Positions 15,508 through 25,905 of a DNA stretch of 64,000 bases are shown piece after piece (the stretch's first letter is position 1; every line of letters starts with the position of its first letter). Source of the stretch: Roseiarcus sp963842835 (lineage in GTDB: Bacteria; Pseudomonadota; Alphaproteobacteria; Rhizobiales; Beijerinckiaceae). The stretch lies in contig CAWJIB010000012.1 of assembly GCA_963842835.1 (NCBI GenBank), positions 1-64,000 on the forward strand. Direction: 5' to 3'. Position numbers and translations under genes: made by a program. The notes beneath the pieces were generated by a model. It was not told where the DNA came from, did not search any database, and was given only the letters and a program-made list of their open reading frames with translations.

Positions 15508-16525
15508 GGTGATCATGCCTGCCCTCGGCATGGCGCAGAAAACGGGCTTGATCGTCGCCTGGCTCAAGAAGCCGGGCGAAGCGGTGAAGGCGGGCGACGC
15601 GCTGATGGAGGTCGAGACGGACAAGGCCGTCATGGAGGTCGAGGCCCAGGCCGACGGCTTTCTGACCGATGTGCGAACCGCCGCGGGCGAGGCGGCGCCT
15701 GTCGGCGAAGTCATCGCGTTGATTTCGGAAAGCCCCGCCGGCTCGGGCGCGCCCGCCACGCCGGGGCCCGCGGCCGCCATGCGCCCGCAAGGCGACGCCC
15801 CCGTCCCGGCCGTGCAGACGGAGCCCGCGCTCGTCCCGGCCGAAGGGCGAGCCGCGAAACCTGCCGCCGAACCCGAACGGGAGACGACCGGCCGACGTAT
15901 CCTCGCCTCGCCCAAGGTGCGGCGTCTGGCGGCCGAACAGGGGCTGGACTTGTCGCGGCTGGTCGCGGCCGGCGCGCCTCAACCCTATCACGTAAGCGAT
16001 CTCGAGACGTTGCGGGCCCTGCCCGGCGCGCTCGCCGCCCCGGCGCCGCAGACGGCGCAAGCTTCGCGCCACCTCACGGCCCGCGTGCGCGGCGAGGGTT
16101 TTGTGGCGTTCCTCGAGTGGATGCGCGCGGAAACCGGCGCCTCTCCGGACGCAACATCGGTTATGGCGGGCATGGCCGCTGCGGCGCTGCGGCAGGGCGC
16201 GCCGGACGGGTCGTTGATCGTCGCCGCCGAGGCCTTTGGCCGAAAGCGCCTTTACGCCGATCCCGACCGGCTCGGACTGGGGCGCGCGAAAGCCGCCGAG
16301 CCCTCGCAAGCCCCCGCTCTGATCCTGCGCGATCTGCGCGCAACTGGGATCACCGCCCTACGGATGGGGGTTGAAGCCGCCCCCGTGCTCAGCGTCATCC
16401 GCGACGGCCCGGACATGCTCGTCACCCTTGAATGCGCGCCCGGCCACTTGAAGCCGGAGGCCGCAGTCGACTTGATTTCCGGATTTGCCGGGCAGCTGGC
16501 CGAGCCGCTCCGCCATCTCCTCTGA
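15497..16525 (+). CDS. Lipoyl-domain subunit with degenerate E2 catalytic domain
   Basis: A 342-residue protein. The N-terminal lipoyl domain (1-77) carries the acceptor lysine at 43 in VETDKAVMEVEA. An Ala/Pro linker (80-130) and a peripheral-subunit-binding domain (135-172, ILASPKVRRLAAEQGLDLSR) follow. The last 150 residues align in layout with an E2 acyltransferase but lack the catalytic HRxxxG block: where SYDHRVIDG is expected there is LECAPGHLKPEAAVDL, with the normal downstream helix and PLRHLL end. So this chain can carry acyl groups but probably cannot transfer them to CoA. The active site is on the E2 encoded two genes downstream, which lacks a lipoyl domain. An unusual division of labour. 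Confidence 0.85.
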   Translation: MPHEVIMPALGMAQKTGLIVAWLKKPGEAVKAGDALMEVETDKAVMEVEAQADGFLTDVRTAAGEAAPVGEVIALISESPAGSGAPATPGPAAAMRPQGDAPVPAVQTEPALVPAEGRAAKPAAEPERETTGRRILASPKVRRLAAEQGLDLSRLVAAGAPQPYHVSDLETLRALPGALAAPAPQTAQASRHLTARVRGEGFVAFLEWMRAETGASPDATSVMAGMAAAALRQGAPDGSLIVAAEAFGRKRLYADPDRLGLGRAKAAEPSQAPALILRDLRATGITALRMGVEAAPVLSVIRDGPDMLVTLECAPGHLKPEAAVDLISGFAGQLAEPLRHLL

Positions 16526-16539
16526 GACTGGAGAGAACG

Positions 16540-17970
16540 ATGGACCTGACCAACCTCTACATCGACGGGACATGGCGCGAAGGCGCCGCGGGCGAACGTT
16601 TTGACGTGATCAACCCGGCCACGGAGCAGGTGCTCGCCTCGGTCGCCTCGGCCGAGATCGTCGACGCCGACGCCGCCCTCGACGCCGCAGAAGCCGCGTT
16701 TGCAGCTTGGGCGGGGCGCACCCCGCGCCAACGCTCGGAGGTGCTGCGAAAGGCGTTCGAACTGATGACCGCGCGTCTGCCCGAGTTCGCCCGCCTGATC
16801 ACGCTGGAAAACGGCAAGGCCCGCGCCGACGCCATGGGCGAGGCCGCCTACGCCGCCGAATTCTTCCGCTGGTTCGCGGAAGAGGCGGTTCGCGCCGACG
16901 GGCGGGTCGCCCACGCGCCCTCATCGGGCGCGCGGATCGTGGTGCATCACAAGCCCGCTGGCATTGCGGTGCTGGTCACGCCCTGGAACTACCCGGCCGC
17001 CATGGGCACTCGTAAGATCGCGCCCGCCTTGGCCGCGGGCTGCCCGGTCATCATCAAACCTGCGTCGGAAACGCCCCTGACGATGCTTGCGCTGATGCCG
17101 CTTCTGGAAGAGGCGGGCGTGCCGAGGGGGCTGGTCAGCGTTCTGCCCTCGAGGAAGACCGGCGCGCTGGTCGATCATCTGCTGCACGACCCCCGCGTCC
17201 GGGTCGTCAGCTTCACGGGCTCCACCGAAGTGGGCCGCAAGCTCCTGCACGCCGCCGCCGATCGGGTCTTGAAGCCGGCGATGGAACTGGGCGGCAACGC
17301 GCCGCTGATCGTCTTCGAGGACGCCGATCTCGACGTGTCGGTCGAAGGCGCAATGCTGGCCAAGATGCGCAATCTCGGCGAAGCCTGCACCGCGGCCAAC
17401 CGGTTCTACGTGCACGAGGCCGTCGCCGAGGAGTTCACCCGCCGCTTCACCGCGAGGATGGCCGCGCTGAAGACGGGCAACGGGCTGGAGGACGGCGTCG
17501 ATGTCGGTCCTCTCATCAACGCCAAGAGCCGCGACAAGGTCGCGGCCTTCGTCGAGGACGCCGTCGCCAAGGGGGCGGAATTGCGCCTTGGCGGAACCGT
17601 CCCCAACGGTCCCGGCTTCTTCTACCCGCCGACCGTCCTCGCCAAGGTGCCGAAGACCGCGGCGTGCCTCAATGACGAGATCTTCGGCCCGGTCGCCGCG
17701 ATCCAGACCTTCACGGATCAGGAGGAGGTCATCGCGCGCGCCAATGACACCGAATACGGCCTGGTGGCCTACGTCTTCACCCGCGACATGAAGCGCGGCA
17801 TGCAGGTCTGCGAACGGCTGGACTACGGCATGGTCGGCCTCAACCGGGGCCTTGTGTCGGACCCCGCCGCGCCCTTCGGCGGCACGAAGCAATCGGGCCT
17901 GGGCCGCGAGGGCGCGCACGAGGGCATGCTCGAGTTCATGGAAACCCAATACATCTCGGCCAATTGGTGA
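16540..17970 (+). CDS. NAD(P)-dependent aldehyde dehydrogenase (succinate-semialdehyde type)
   Basis: A 476-residue class I-type aldehyde dehydrogenase from the ATG at 16540, after GGAGAG. The cofactor strand is VTPWNYPAAMGTRK, the glycine turn SFTGSTEVGRK, the general base Glu about 249 (MELGGNAPLIVFED) and the nucleophile Cys about 283 (GEACTAANRF). The C-terminus has EIFGPVAAI and APFGGTKQSGLGREG. It resembles GabD-type enzymes more than betaine aldehyde dehydrogenases, but the true aldehyde is unknown. Its place between the two E2-like genes suggests it oxidises an aldehyde released in the same pathway, as acetaldehyde is in acetoin cleavage. Confidence 0.93.
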   Translation: MDLTNLYIDGTWREGAAGERFDVINPATEQVLASVASAEIVDADAALDAAEAAFAAWAGRTPRQRSEVLRKAFELMTARLPEFARLITLENGKARADAMGEAAYAAEFFRWFAEEAVRADGRVAHAPSSGARIVVHHKPAGIAVLVTPWNYPAAMGTRKIAPALAAGCPVIIKPASETPLTMLALMPLLEEAGVPRGLVSVLPSRKTGALVDHLLHDPRVRVVSFTGSTEVGRKLLHAAADRVLKPAMELGGNAPLIVFEDADLDVSVEGAMLAKMRNLGEACTAANRFYVHEAVAEEFTRRFTARMAALKTGNGLEDGVDVGPLINAKSRDKVAAFVEDAVAKGAELRLGGTVPNGPGFFYPPTVLAKVPKTAACLNDEIFGPVAAIQTFTDQEEVIARANDTEYGLVAYVFTRDMKRGMQVCERLDYGMVGLNRGLVSDPAAPFGGTKQSGLGREGAHEGMLEFMETQYISANW

Positions 17971-17980
17971 GGAGGGCGCA

Positions 17981-18871
17981 ATGAGCTTTGTCGCAAGCCC
18001 CGCCGTGCGGGCCTACGCCGCTCAGAAGGGCGTCGATCTGGGCGCCCTCGCCGCCGCTACCGGCCGCGCGACGCTGACGCGCGACGACGTCGACCGGCGC
18101 CTGTCGGGCGACAGCCTGGCGGCCTCCGCCGGGTCGAACTACAGCCGGTATTGGGACGTGGATCACGGCCAGTACGGCCTCGTCACGCAAGAGCCGATGC
18201 CGCGCATGGCGCAGATCGCCGCCGCGAACCTGTCGGCCGCGAACGCCGTCATCCCGCAGGTCACGCATCACGATCGGGCCGACATGCGGCGCATCGAGGC
18301 GTTCCGCGAGTCGCTGGCGGAGGAAGCCGCGGCGCGCGGCGTGAAGCTGACGGCGCTCGCTTTCCATGTGAAGGCGCTGGCGCGCTGCTTAACGGAATTT
18401 CCGCGCTTCAACGCCTCGCTGACGGCCGACGGCGGGACGCTGATCTTCAAACGCTATGTGCATGTCGGCATCGCCGTCGACACGCCGCACGGGCTGATGG
18501 TCCCGGTGATCCGCGACGCCGACGTCAAGGGCCTGTGGCGGGTTGCGGCTGACATAGCCGAACTGGCCGCGCGCGCGCGGTCCCGGAAGATCCACGCCGA
18601 AGAGATGGGGGGAGCCTCGATGTCGATCTCCAATCTCGGCGGCGTCGGCGGAACCGCATTCACCCCCATCGTGAACCCGCCCGAGGTTGCGATTCTCGGG
18701 CTCACCCGCACCGAGACCGTCCCCGTCTGGGAGGACGGCGCATGGTCGCCCGTGCCGATGGTCCCGCTGGATCTGTCCTACGATCACCGCGTCATCAATG
18801 GCGTCGACGCGGCGCGCTTCCTTGCGCGCTATGCGGCCCTTTTGGCCGATCCGCGCCGGATGTTGATCTAA
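17981..18871 (+). CDS. 2-oxoacid dehydrogenase E2 catalytic subunit without lipoyl domain
   Basis: A 296-residue protein. The first 40 residues are a peripheral-subunit-binding domain (ASPAVRAYAAQKGVDLGALA). The rest is a complete acyltransferase domain ending in the active-site motif LSYDHRVINGVDAARF (His about 269). Asn instead of Asp in this motif also occurs in some E2p enzymes and is not a defect. There is no lipoyl domain, so it must use the lipoyl arm of the protein encoded at 15497-16525. Starts at 17981 after GGAGG; it is the last gene of the operon and convergent with the regulator gene, only 15 bases apart. No E3 (dihydrolipoamide dehydrogenase) gene is present. Confidence 0.92.
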   Translation: MSFVASPAVRAYAAQKGVDLGALAAATGRATLTRDDVDRRLSGDSLAASAGSNYSRYWDVDHGQYGLVTQEPMPRMAQIAAANLSAANAVIPQVTHHDRADMRRIEAFRESLAEEAAARGVKLTALAFHVKALARCLTEFPRFNASLTADGGTLIFKRYVHVGIAVDTPHGLMVPVIRDADVKGLWRVAADIAELAARARSRKIHAEEMGGASMSISNLGGVGGTAFTPIVNPPEVAILGLTRTETVPVWEDGAWSPVPMVPLDLSYDHRVINGVDAARFLARYAALLADPRRMLI

Positions 18872-18886
18872 AGGGGCCGTCAGCCC

Positions 18887-20587
18887 TTACGCTACGGCGC
18901 GCCGGGCTGTCTCCAGGATTGCCTCGATTGCGGCTTGGGCGTCGCGCAAGCCGGCGGCCATGCGCTTCTCGCCGCGCAGGGCGGCGTGGATTTCCTCTCC
19001 GAGCACCGCTTCGATCCGCGTATACTGCGGCAAGGGCGGGCGCTGCCAGGTCTGCAACAAGTCGCGCCGCGCCAGCTCATTGACCGCATAGACGATCGGC
19101 GACCCCGCGGCGATCTCCGGATCGGCGCTCATGCTGAAACGGGGCAGCACCGGGAAACCGGTCTTGATGTGGGTCTGGATCGCCTCGCACGAGGTCATCC
19201 AGCGGATCGCCTCGAAGGCGGCCTCGACGCGCGGCTCCGGCAGATTGGAGGGCACCGCGAGCACGAAGCCGCCGAGCGGCGACACGTTGCTCCCTTTCAG
19301 GCCGGCCGGGTGGGGCAGATAGCGCACGCGCCGCTTGACGCGCGAGCGCACGTCATATTCGAGGCGCGCCGCCCGCATCGACCAACAATAGGCCATCGCG
19401 GCGTTGCCCGTCATGAAAATTTCGAGCGAACTGTTCCAGTCGAGCTCCAGCGCGCCGGGCGGCGAGATCGCCAGCAGTTCCCGCATATAGTCCAACGCCC
19501 TTCGCCCGGCTTCGCTGTCGACGCCAACGGCGATTTCGCGCGAGTCGATGTCGCCGAGCGACCAGTCGGAGCGACCGCGCGGCAAATGGAGCACCGCGCC
19601 GCCGCAGCACGCGAGATGGAAGGCGAAAGTCGACGCCAACGCCATGCCGCGCTGCGCGTTCCAGGCGATGCCGAACCGGCCTTGCTGCGGCGCGTGCAGT
19701 TTGCGCCCGACATGCAGAACGTCGGCGAAGGTCTTGGGATAGGGCAGGCCCGCTTCGTCGATCAGGTCGCTGCGCACGGCGAGCAATTCGATCGAGGAAA
19801 ACGCCGGGACCGCTTCCTGCCGACCCTTCCACCGCCCCGTCGCCCAGACTCTGGGATCGAAATCCAGACTGTCGATGCCGCTGGAATAGAGGAAGGGTTC
19901 AGCGCGCCGGATTCGGCCCGCCTCGACGAATTCTCCCAGCCAGGGCACATTGAGCACGATCACGTCATAGTCGGACACCGGCTGGGAAGCGTTCTCGGTT
20001 GCGCGGCGGTAGAGATCTGGCAGCGGCCGCGGGTCGAAATCACGACGCGAGCCGCGGTTGGCGCGGAAATCAGCCCAGAGATTCTGGAGCGAGGCGAAAT
20101 AATTGTCGGCGTGGATCAAGAAGCGCAGGCGGTCGCCGTCGTGACGTCGGCGCGAGAAACCTTGCGGCGGCGCGAGTTGGGCCTCCAGCCGGGAGCCGCC
20201 GAAATAATAATCATCCACTTCTTCCTCGGCCGGACGCACCCCCATCACCTGCGCCAGGAGCGACTTGATATGCTGGGCGTAGGCGAGGAAGTCAGCGAGC
20301 GTCGTCTCGCTGGGATGAAGGCTGAAACGTTTCGGCCCGCGCGGCCTTCTGATAATTTGCCCCTCCGCGATCATCGCCTCGATGCGCCGAAGCGCCGTCG
20401 CATAGGGCACGTTCGCCGCCGCGGCGAGCGTCGAAATCGTGACGAGATCGCCGCGCAGATGGCTTTTGACGAGATGCGCGAGGATGTTCCAGACGGGGTC
20501 TTCTTCGGCCATCGGAAACAGCGCGCGGTAGGGTCTTCGCGTGCGCTCCAGATATTCGACGACCCGCAGCAGTTCGAATTCGTTCAT
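18887..20587 (-). CDS. Winged-helix regulator fused to a family 1 solute-binding-protein domain
   Basis: About 566 residues from the ATG at 20587 (MNEFELLRVVEYLERTRRPY). The first 100 residues form a winged helix (VWNILAHLVKSHLRGDLVTI, then LAAAANVPYATALRRIEAMI and a wing RRPRGPKRFSL). From about 140 on it is a periplasmic-binding-type fold of the sugar/glycerol-phosphate class (YDVIVLNVPWLGEFVEAGRI, then MTGNAAMAYCWSMRA). There is no signal peptide or membrane span, so it should be a cytoplasmic sensor that reads the imported compound. SgrR has the same plan with a different binding-protein family. I reject the upstream start at 20614 because it would run through the CAAAATG site at 20600-20612. 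Confidence 0.85.
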   Translation of the reverse strand: MNEFELLRVVEYLERTRRPYRALFPMAEEDPVWNILAHLVKSHLRGDLVTISTLAAAANVPYATALRRIEAMIAEGQIIRRPRGPKRFSLHPSETTLADFLAYAQHIKSLLAQVMGVRPAEEEVDDYYFGGSRLEAQLAPPQGFSRRRHDGDRLRFLIHADNYFASLQNLWADFRANRGSRRDFDPRPLPDLYRRATENASQPVSDYDVIVLNVPWLGEFVEAGRIRRAEPFLYSSGIDSLDFDPRVWATGRWKGRQEAVPAFSSIELLAVRSDLIDEAGLPYPKTFADVLHVGRKLHAPQQGRFGIAWNAQRGMALASTFAFHLACCGGAVLHLPRGRSDWSLGDIDSREIAVGVDSEAGRRALDYMRELLAISPPGALELDWNSSLEIFMTGNAAMAYCWSMRAARLEYDVRSRVKRRVRYLPHPAGLKGSNVSPLGGFVLAVPSNLPEPRVEAAFEAIRWMTSCEAIQTHIKTGFPVLPRFSMSADPEIAAGSPIVYAVNELARRDLLQTWQRPPLPQYTRIEAVLGEEIHAALRGEKRMAAGLRDAQAAIEAILETARRAVA

Positions 20588-20599
20588 GGGCGTCAATAT

Positions 20600-20612
20600 A
20601 TCCAAAATGACC
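20600..20612. promoter_or_regulatory. Candidate autoregulatory operator of the fused regulator
   Basis: ATCCAAAATGACC lies 13 bases upstream of the regulator ATG. Read on the minus strand it is GGTCATTTTGGAT, sharing CATTTTGGAT with 11743-11752. A TATATT-like element adjoins it on the start side (20595-20600). The position suits autoregulation; it is also about 390 bases upstream of the divergent oxidase gene. Confidence 0.45.
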
Positions 20613-20614
20613 AT

Positions 20615-21000
20615 TTGCGCGCTAGACCCCTCCGAGCGCCAGGCCTAGCTTCCGCGCCAAGAAGGATGGACGCCTCTCGGCCCAGCGCGGCCGGAAGCAC
20701 GGGAAGGGAACGGCTTCTGCCAATGCAAAATCGTTTCGTCACCGCCGCGCATCCCGCGCGGATCGCGTTCGGCCCCGAGGCGCTCGCCTCCGGCCCGCGC
20801 GCGGCGTTCGAGTGGCGCGCCCGGCGATGACGGCCTTCTCGCGCGCGCGGCGTCACCTTGGCGAAGCGGAGGAGGCTCGCTTGGCCAAGCCGGCCTTCAC
20901 TCCGATGATCGCAGCCTCGGCCGGCGTGATAGGCTAGGCGGTGCCGCATGCCCGCCGCCTGCCGCGCGATCGGTTCGGCCTTGCGCCGGCGTAACGAAAC
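20615..21000. other. 386-bp divergent intergenic region with a gene relic
   Basis: Separates the regulator (minus) from the oxidase (plus). It contains a short frame at 20723-20830 that resembles the start of a maleylacetate-reductase-type protein (listed separately) and a second short frame to 20937 with no match I can name. Promoters for the oxidase-ABC genes should lie here, but I see no clear -35/-10 pair. Confidence 0.5.
20723..20830 (+). pseudogene. N-terminal remnant of an iron-containing alcohol dehydrogenase/maleylacetate reductase
   Basis: Thirty-five codons beginning MQNRFVTAAHPARIAFGPEA, which resembles the start of this family (an MxxFxY..xPxRVxFGxGxL pattern). The match then breaks off and the frame stops. 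No further part of the enzyme is visible. If genuine, a gene was deleted between the regulator and the oxidase. Weak, because only about 22 residues carry the signal. Confidence 0.3.
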
Positions 21001-22451
21001 ATGCGCGAGATCCCGCGAAGGGACGCGCGAAGAGAGGAAACGAAGTTGCTTTGTCCCGCTGCCGCCGCCCTGACGGATCGCCTGCGCCCGATACTCGGCG
21101 AGCGCGTGAGCGACGCCGCGAGCATGCGCGAGCAGTTCGGCCGCAGCGAGGCCTATCGCCGGCCCTCGCCCCCTGATCTCGTGGCGCGTCCGGCCAACGC
21201 CGAGGAGGTGCGAACAATCCTGCGCGCCTGCTATGAGCTGCGCGTGCCCGTGGTCGCCTTCGGCGCCGGGACCTCGCTCGAAGGCAATGCCGCGGCGGTT
21301 CAGGGCGGCCTTTGCCTCGACATGAGCGCGATGGACGCGGTCATCGCCGTCAGATCCGCCGACATGGACGTGCGGGTCGGTCCCGGCATCCGCCGAAAGG
21401 CGTTGAACGCGGCTTTACGCGACACAGGCCTGTTCTTCCCGATCGATCCCGGCGCCGACGCTTCGATCGGCGGCATGGCCTCGACGCGCGGCTCGGGAAC
21501 GATGGCGGTGCGATACGGCACGATGCGCGAGAACGTGCTGGCGCTCGAGGTCGCGCTGCCCGACGGGCGCCTGATCCGCACCGGCCGCCGCGCCCGCAAG
21601 TCCGCGGCGGGCTATGATCTCACGCGCCTTTTCGTCGGCGCGGAAGGCACGCTCGGCGTGATCACCGAAGTGACGCTTCGCCTGCATCCGATCCCCGAGG
21701 CGATCGCGGCCGCCGTCTGTCCGTTCCCTGCGCTGCGCGCCGCAGTCGACGCGACGATCGCGGTGATGCAGGGGGCGATTCCGGTCGCGCGCATTGAACT
21801 CCTCGATGCGGTGATGATGCGCGGCGTCAATCGCTATGCCGGCTTCGCCTATCCCGAGCTTCCGACGCTGTTCATCGAGTTTCACGGCACGCCCGCCGCG
21901 GTCGAGGAGCAGGCCGAGCTCGTGCGCGCGATCGTCGCCGAACATGGCGCGGCCGAGATGCAATGGGCGCGCGAGCCGGAAGCGCGCTCGCGGCTTTGGC
22001 ATGCGCGCGACAACACGCTTTATGCGGGCCGGGGGCTTCGGCCGGGCTGCGAGGCGATCATCACCGACGTCTGCGTGCCGATTTCCGCGCTCGCCGAATG
22101 TCTGGAGGAGACGAGTCGCGACCTGGAGAGTTCCGGCCTGCTCGCCCCGCTGGTCGGGCATGTCGGCGACGGCAATTTCCATCTGTTGCTGCTCGTCGAC
22201 CCTTCCGACGAAGCCGAGATCGCGCGGGCGCGCGCGCTGCATGCGCGGCTCGTCGCGCGCGCGCTTGCGCTCGACGGAACCTGCACAGGCGAGCACGGGA
22301 TCGGCACGGGCAAGCGGGCGTATCTGGTGCAGGAGCTGGGCGAGGCGGTTGAGACGATGCGCGCGATCAAGCAGGCGCTGGACCCGCTGAACATCATGAA
22401 TCCCGGCAAGATTTTCCTCGACGCGCCGCTGGCCGGCGAGGCGGCCGCAGC

Positions 22452-22455
<4 letters not shown>
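21001..22455 (+). CDS. FAD-linked 2-hydroxyacid (D-lactate-type) dehydrogenase
   Basis: A 484-residue member of the GlcD/D-LDH family. The FAD domain shows VVAFGAGTSLEGNAAAVQGG and DPGADASIGGMASTRGSG. The C-terminal domain has the metal/substrate histidines in VGHVGDGNFHLLL and the signature TGEHGIGTGKRAYL. Such enzymes oxidise D-2-hydroxy acids to 2-oxo acids and pass electrons to quinone or cytochrome c. A TTG at 21046, preceded by GAGGA, may be the true start. A GTGA overlap joins it to the ABC ATPase gene, so it is the first gene of the importer operon. It could supply the 2-oxo acid used by the E1 enzyme encoded upstream; that link is inferred. Confidence 0.88.
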
Positions 22456-23977
<1,522 letters not shown>

Positions 23978-23981
<4 letters not shown>

Positions 23982-24919
23982 CCGCGCTCGCCGTTCCCAG
24001 CCGGTTGCGCGCGCCGGGCCTGCTGCTGATGCTCGCCGTCATGTTGGGCGGGTTCGCCGTCGCGACCCGCGATTTCACGACGCCCGGCAATATCTTGAAC
24101 ATCCTGCTCCAGTCGAGCGTGTTGTTGCTGATCGCGCTGCCGATGACGTTCGTGATCCTGACCGAGGGGCTCGATCTCTCGATCGGCGCCGTACTCTCGC
24201 TCTGTTCGGTCGTGCTGGCGCAGACCGCGCTGGCGACCGGATCCTTCATGGCGACGCTTTCGGTCGCGCTCCTCGCCGGCGGTCTCTTCGGCGCGTTGAA
24301 CGGCGCCTTGGTCGCCTACCTCCGCATACCGCCTTTCGTGGCGACGCTCGGCACGCTCGGCGTGGCGCAAAGCCTCGCCCTCATCGTCACCGGCGGCCAG
24401 AGCGTCACCGGACTGCCCGACAGCCTGATCTTCGTTTACGGCGGGTCAATCCTCGGCGTCCGCGTCCCGATTCTGCTGATGATCGCCGCCTATGCGCTCA
24501 TGCACACGCTGCTCTATCGCACGCGGTTCGGCAGCTATGTCTTCGCGCTCGGCGGCAACCGCGAGGCGCTCACGCTCGCCGGCGTGCCATGGCGAAGGGT
24601 GCTCGTGACCGTCTATGTCCTCGCCGGCGCCTGGGCCGGTCTTGCCGGCCTGCTCATGGCCGGACAACTCAACTCCGGCCATCCGACGGCCGGGATCGGC
24701 ATGGAGTTCGACGCCATCGCCGCGGTCGCCCTCGGCGGCACGTCGTTCGAGCGCGGCAACGGCTGGCTGCTGGGAACGCTGCTCGGCGTGCTCGCCATCG
24801 GCGTCCTGCGCAACGGGCTGAACCTGCTGGCCGTGTCGTCCGCCCTGCAGGTGTGCTGCATCGGCCTGCTGGTCATTCTCGCCTTCACGCTGGAAGCCTT
24901 TCGGACGCAAACGCCATGA
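23978..24919 (+). CDS. Ribose-type ABC permease, first
   Basis: A 313-residue RbsC-like permease with about eight to ten membrane helices. Family landmarks: LPMTFVILTEGLDLSIGAVL near residues 50-70, the cytoplasmic coupling loop LGGNREALTLAGVPWRR, and AAVALGGTSFERG. The start ATG at 23978 overlaps the ATPase stop by 4 bases. It probably pairs with the next permease to form a heterodimer, since the operon encodes two different ones. Confidence 0.93.
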
Positions 24920-25887
24920 TCGCCGCCACCGACGCCGCGCCTTCGCGCCCCGCCCTTCCGCCGGAATTGCTTCGCTTGCTCCTGCGGCTCGCCGCGGTGC
25001 TCCTCGTCGGCCTCGCCCTGAGCGTCCTCAGCGGCGCGTTCCTGAGCGTGGTCAATCTGGTCAACGTGCTGCGCCAGGCCGCGCTGCTGTTCTTCATGAG
25101 CTCCGGCCTGACGCTGGTGGTGATCACCGCCGGGCTCGACCTCTCCGTCGGCGCGACCATCGGTCTTGCCGCCTGCCTGGCGGGGATGCTGATCAAGACC
25201 ACGGGCGATCCGTGGCTCGGCGTCGCGGCGGCGCTGGCGGTCGGCGCGGCGGTCGGCCTGTTGAACGGCATGATGGTCAGCCTGCTGCGCATTCCCTCCT
25301 TCATCGCGACCTACGGCATGTTGTGGGTGTTGCAAGGGCTGACCTACACGTTCATGGCCGGCAGCACGGTCTATGGCTTTCCCAGAGGGTTCCGCGAACT
25401 CGGCAACGGCTATTTCATCGGCATTCCCATCCCCGTCCTCGTCATGGCCGCTCTGCTGCTTGTCGGCACGCTGTTCGCGCAGCGCAGCGTCTGGGGCCAG
25501 CAGATCACGATGATCGGAGCCAATCCGGCGGCGGCGCGGCTTTCCGGCGTGCCCGTGAAGCGCAGGCTGATTCTCGTTTACACGCTGAGCGGCCTCGCGG
25601 CCGGGTTTGCGGCGCTCGTCTTTCTCGCGCGGCTCGATTCGGCCGAGGCCGACATCGGCGGCGCCCTGACCTTGCCGGCGATCGCGGCGGTCCTCATCGG
25701 CGGGACGTCCCTGTTCGGCGGCGTCGGCACGCTGAGCGGCACCTTCGTCGGCGCGCTACTGCTGACCCTCGTGCTGAACGGCATGAACCTGCTGCATGTC
25801 GAGGGAAACTGGCAGCCGCTCGTGACCGGCGTGATCATCATCGCCGCGGTATGGCTCGACCTGCGCGGTCATCGCATCCGAAACTGA
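24916..25887 (+). CDS. Ribose-type ABC permease, second
   Basis: A 323-residue permease of the same family: LVVITAGLDLSVGATIGLAA, coupling loop IGANPAAARLSGVPVKR, then AAVLIGGTSLFGGVGTLSGT. Starts at ATG 24916, overlapping the preceding permease (ATGA). It is clearly different in sequence from the first, so this is an old pairing and not a recent tandem duplication. It acts in the inner membrane with the ATPase and the binding protein encoded next. Confidence 0.93.
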   Translation: MIAATDAAPSRPALPPELLRLLLRLAAVLLVGLALSVLSGAFLSVVNLVNVLRQAALLFFMSSGLTLVVITAGLDLSVGATIGLAACLAGMLIKTTGDPWLGVAAALAVGAAVGLLNGMMVSLLRIPSFIATYGMLWVLQGLTYTFMAGSTVYGFPRGFRELGNGYFIGIPIPVLVMAALLLVGTLFAQRSVWGQQITMIGANPAAARLSGVPVKRRLILVYTLSGLAAGFAALVFLARLDSAEADIGGALTLPAIAAVLIGGTSLFGGVGTLSGTFVGALLLTLVLNGMNLLHVEGNWQPLVTGVIIIAAVWLDLRGHRIRN

Positions 25888-25905
25888 CGACAAGGAGAAA
25901 GCCTT

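Noticed and set aside
17981..18871. Loss of E2 activity because the motif has Asn (HRVING) instead of Asp
   Set aside because: Some known E2p enzymes carry Asn at this position, so the site is probably active.
18887..20587. SgrR orthologue
   Set aside because: The binding-protein half resembles the family 1 sugar type, not the oligopeptide type of SgrR, and there is no sgrS-like RNA or transporter of that kind next to it.
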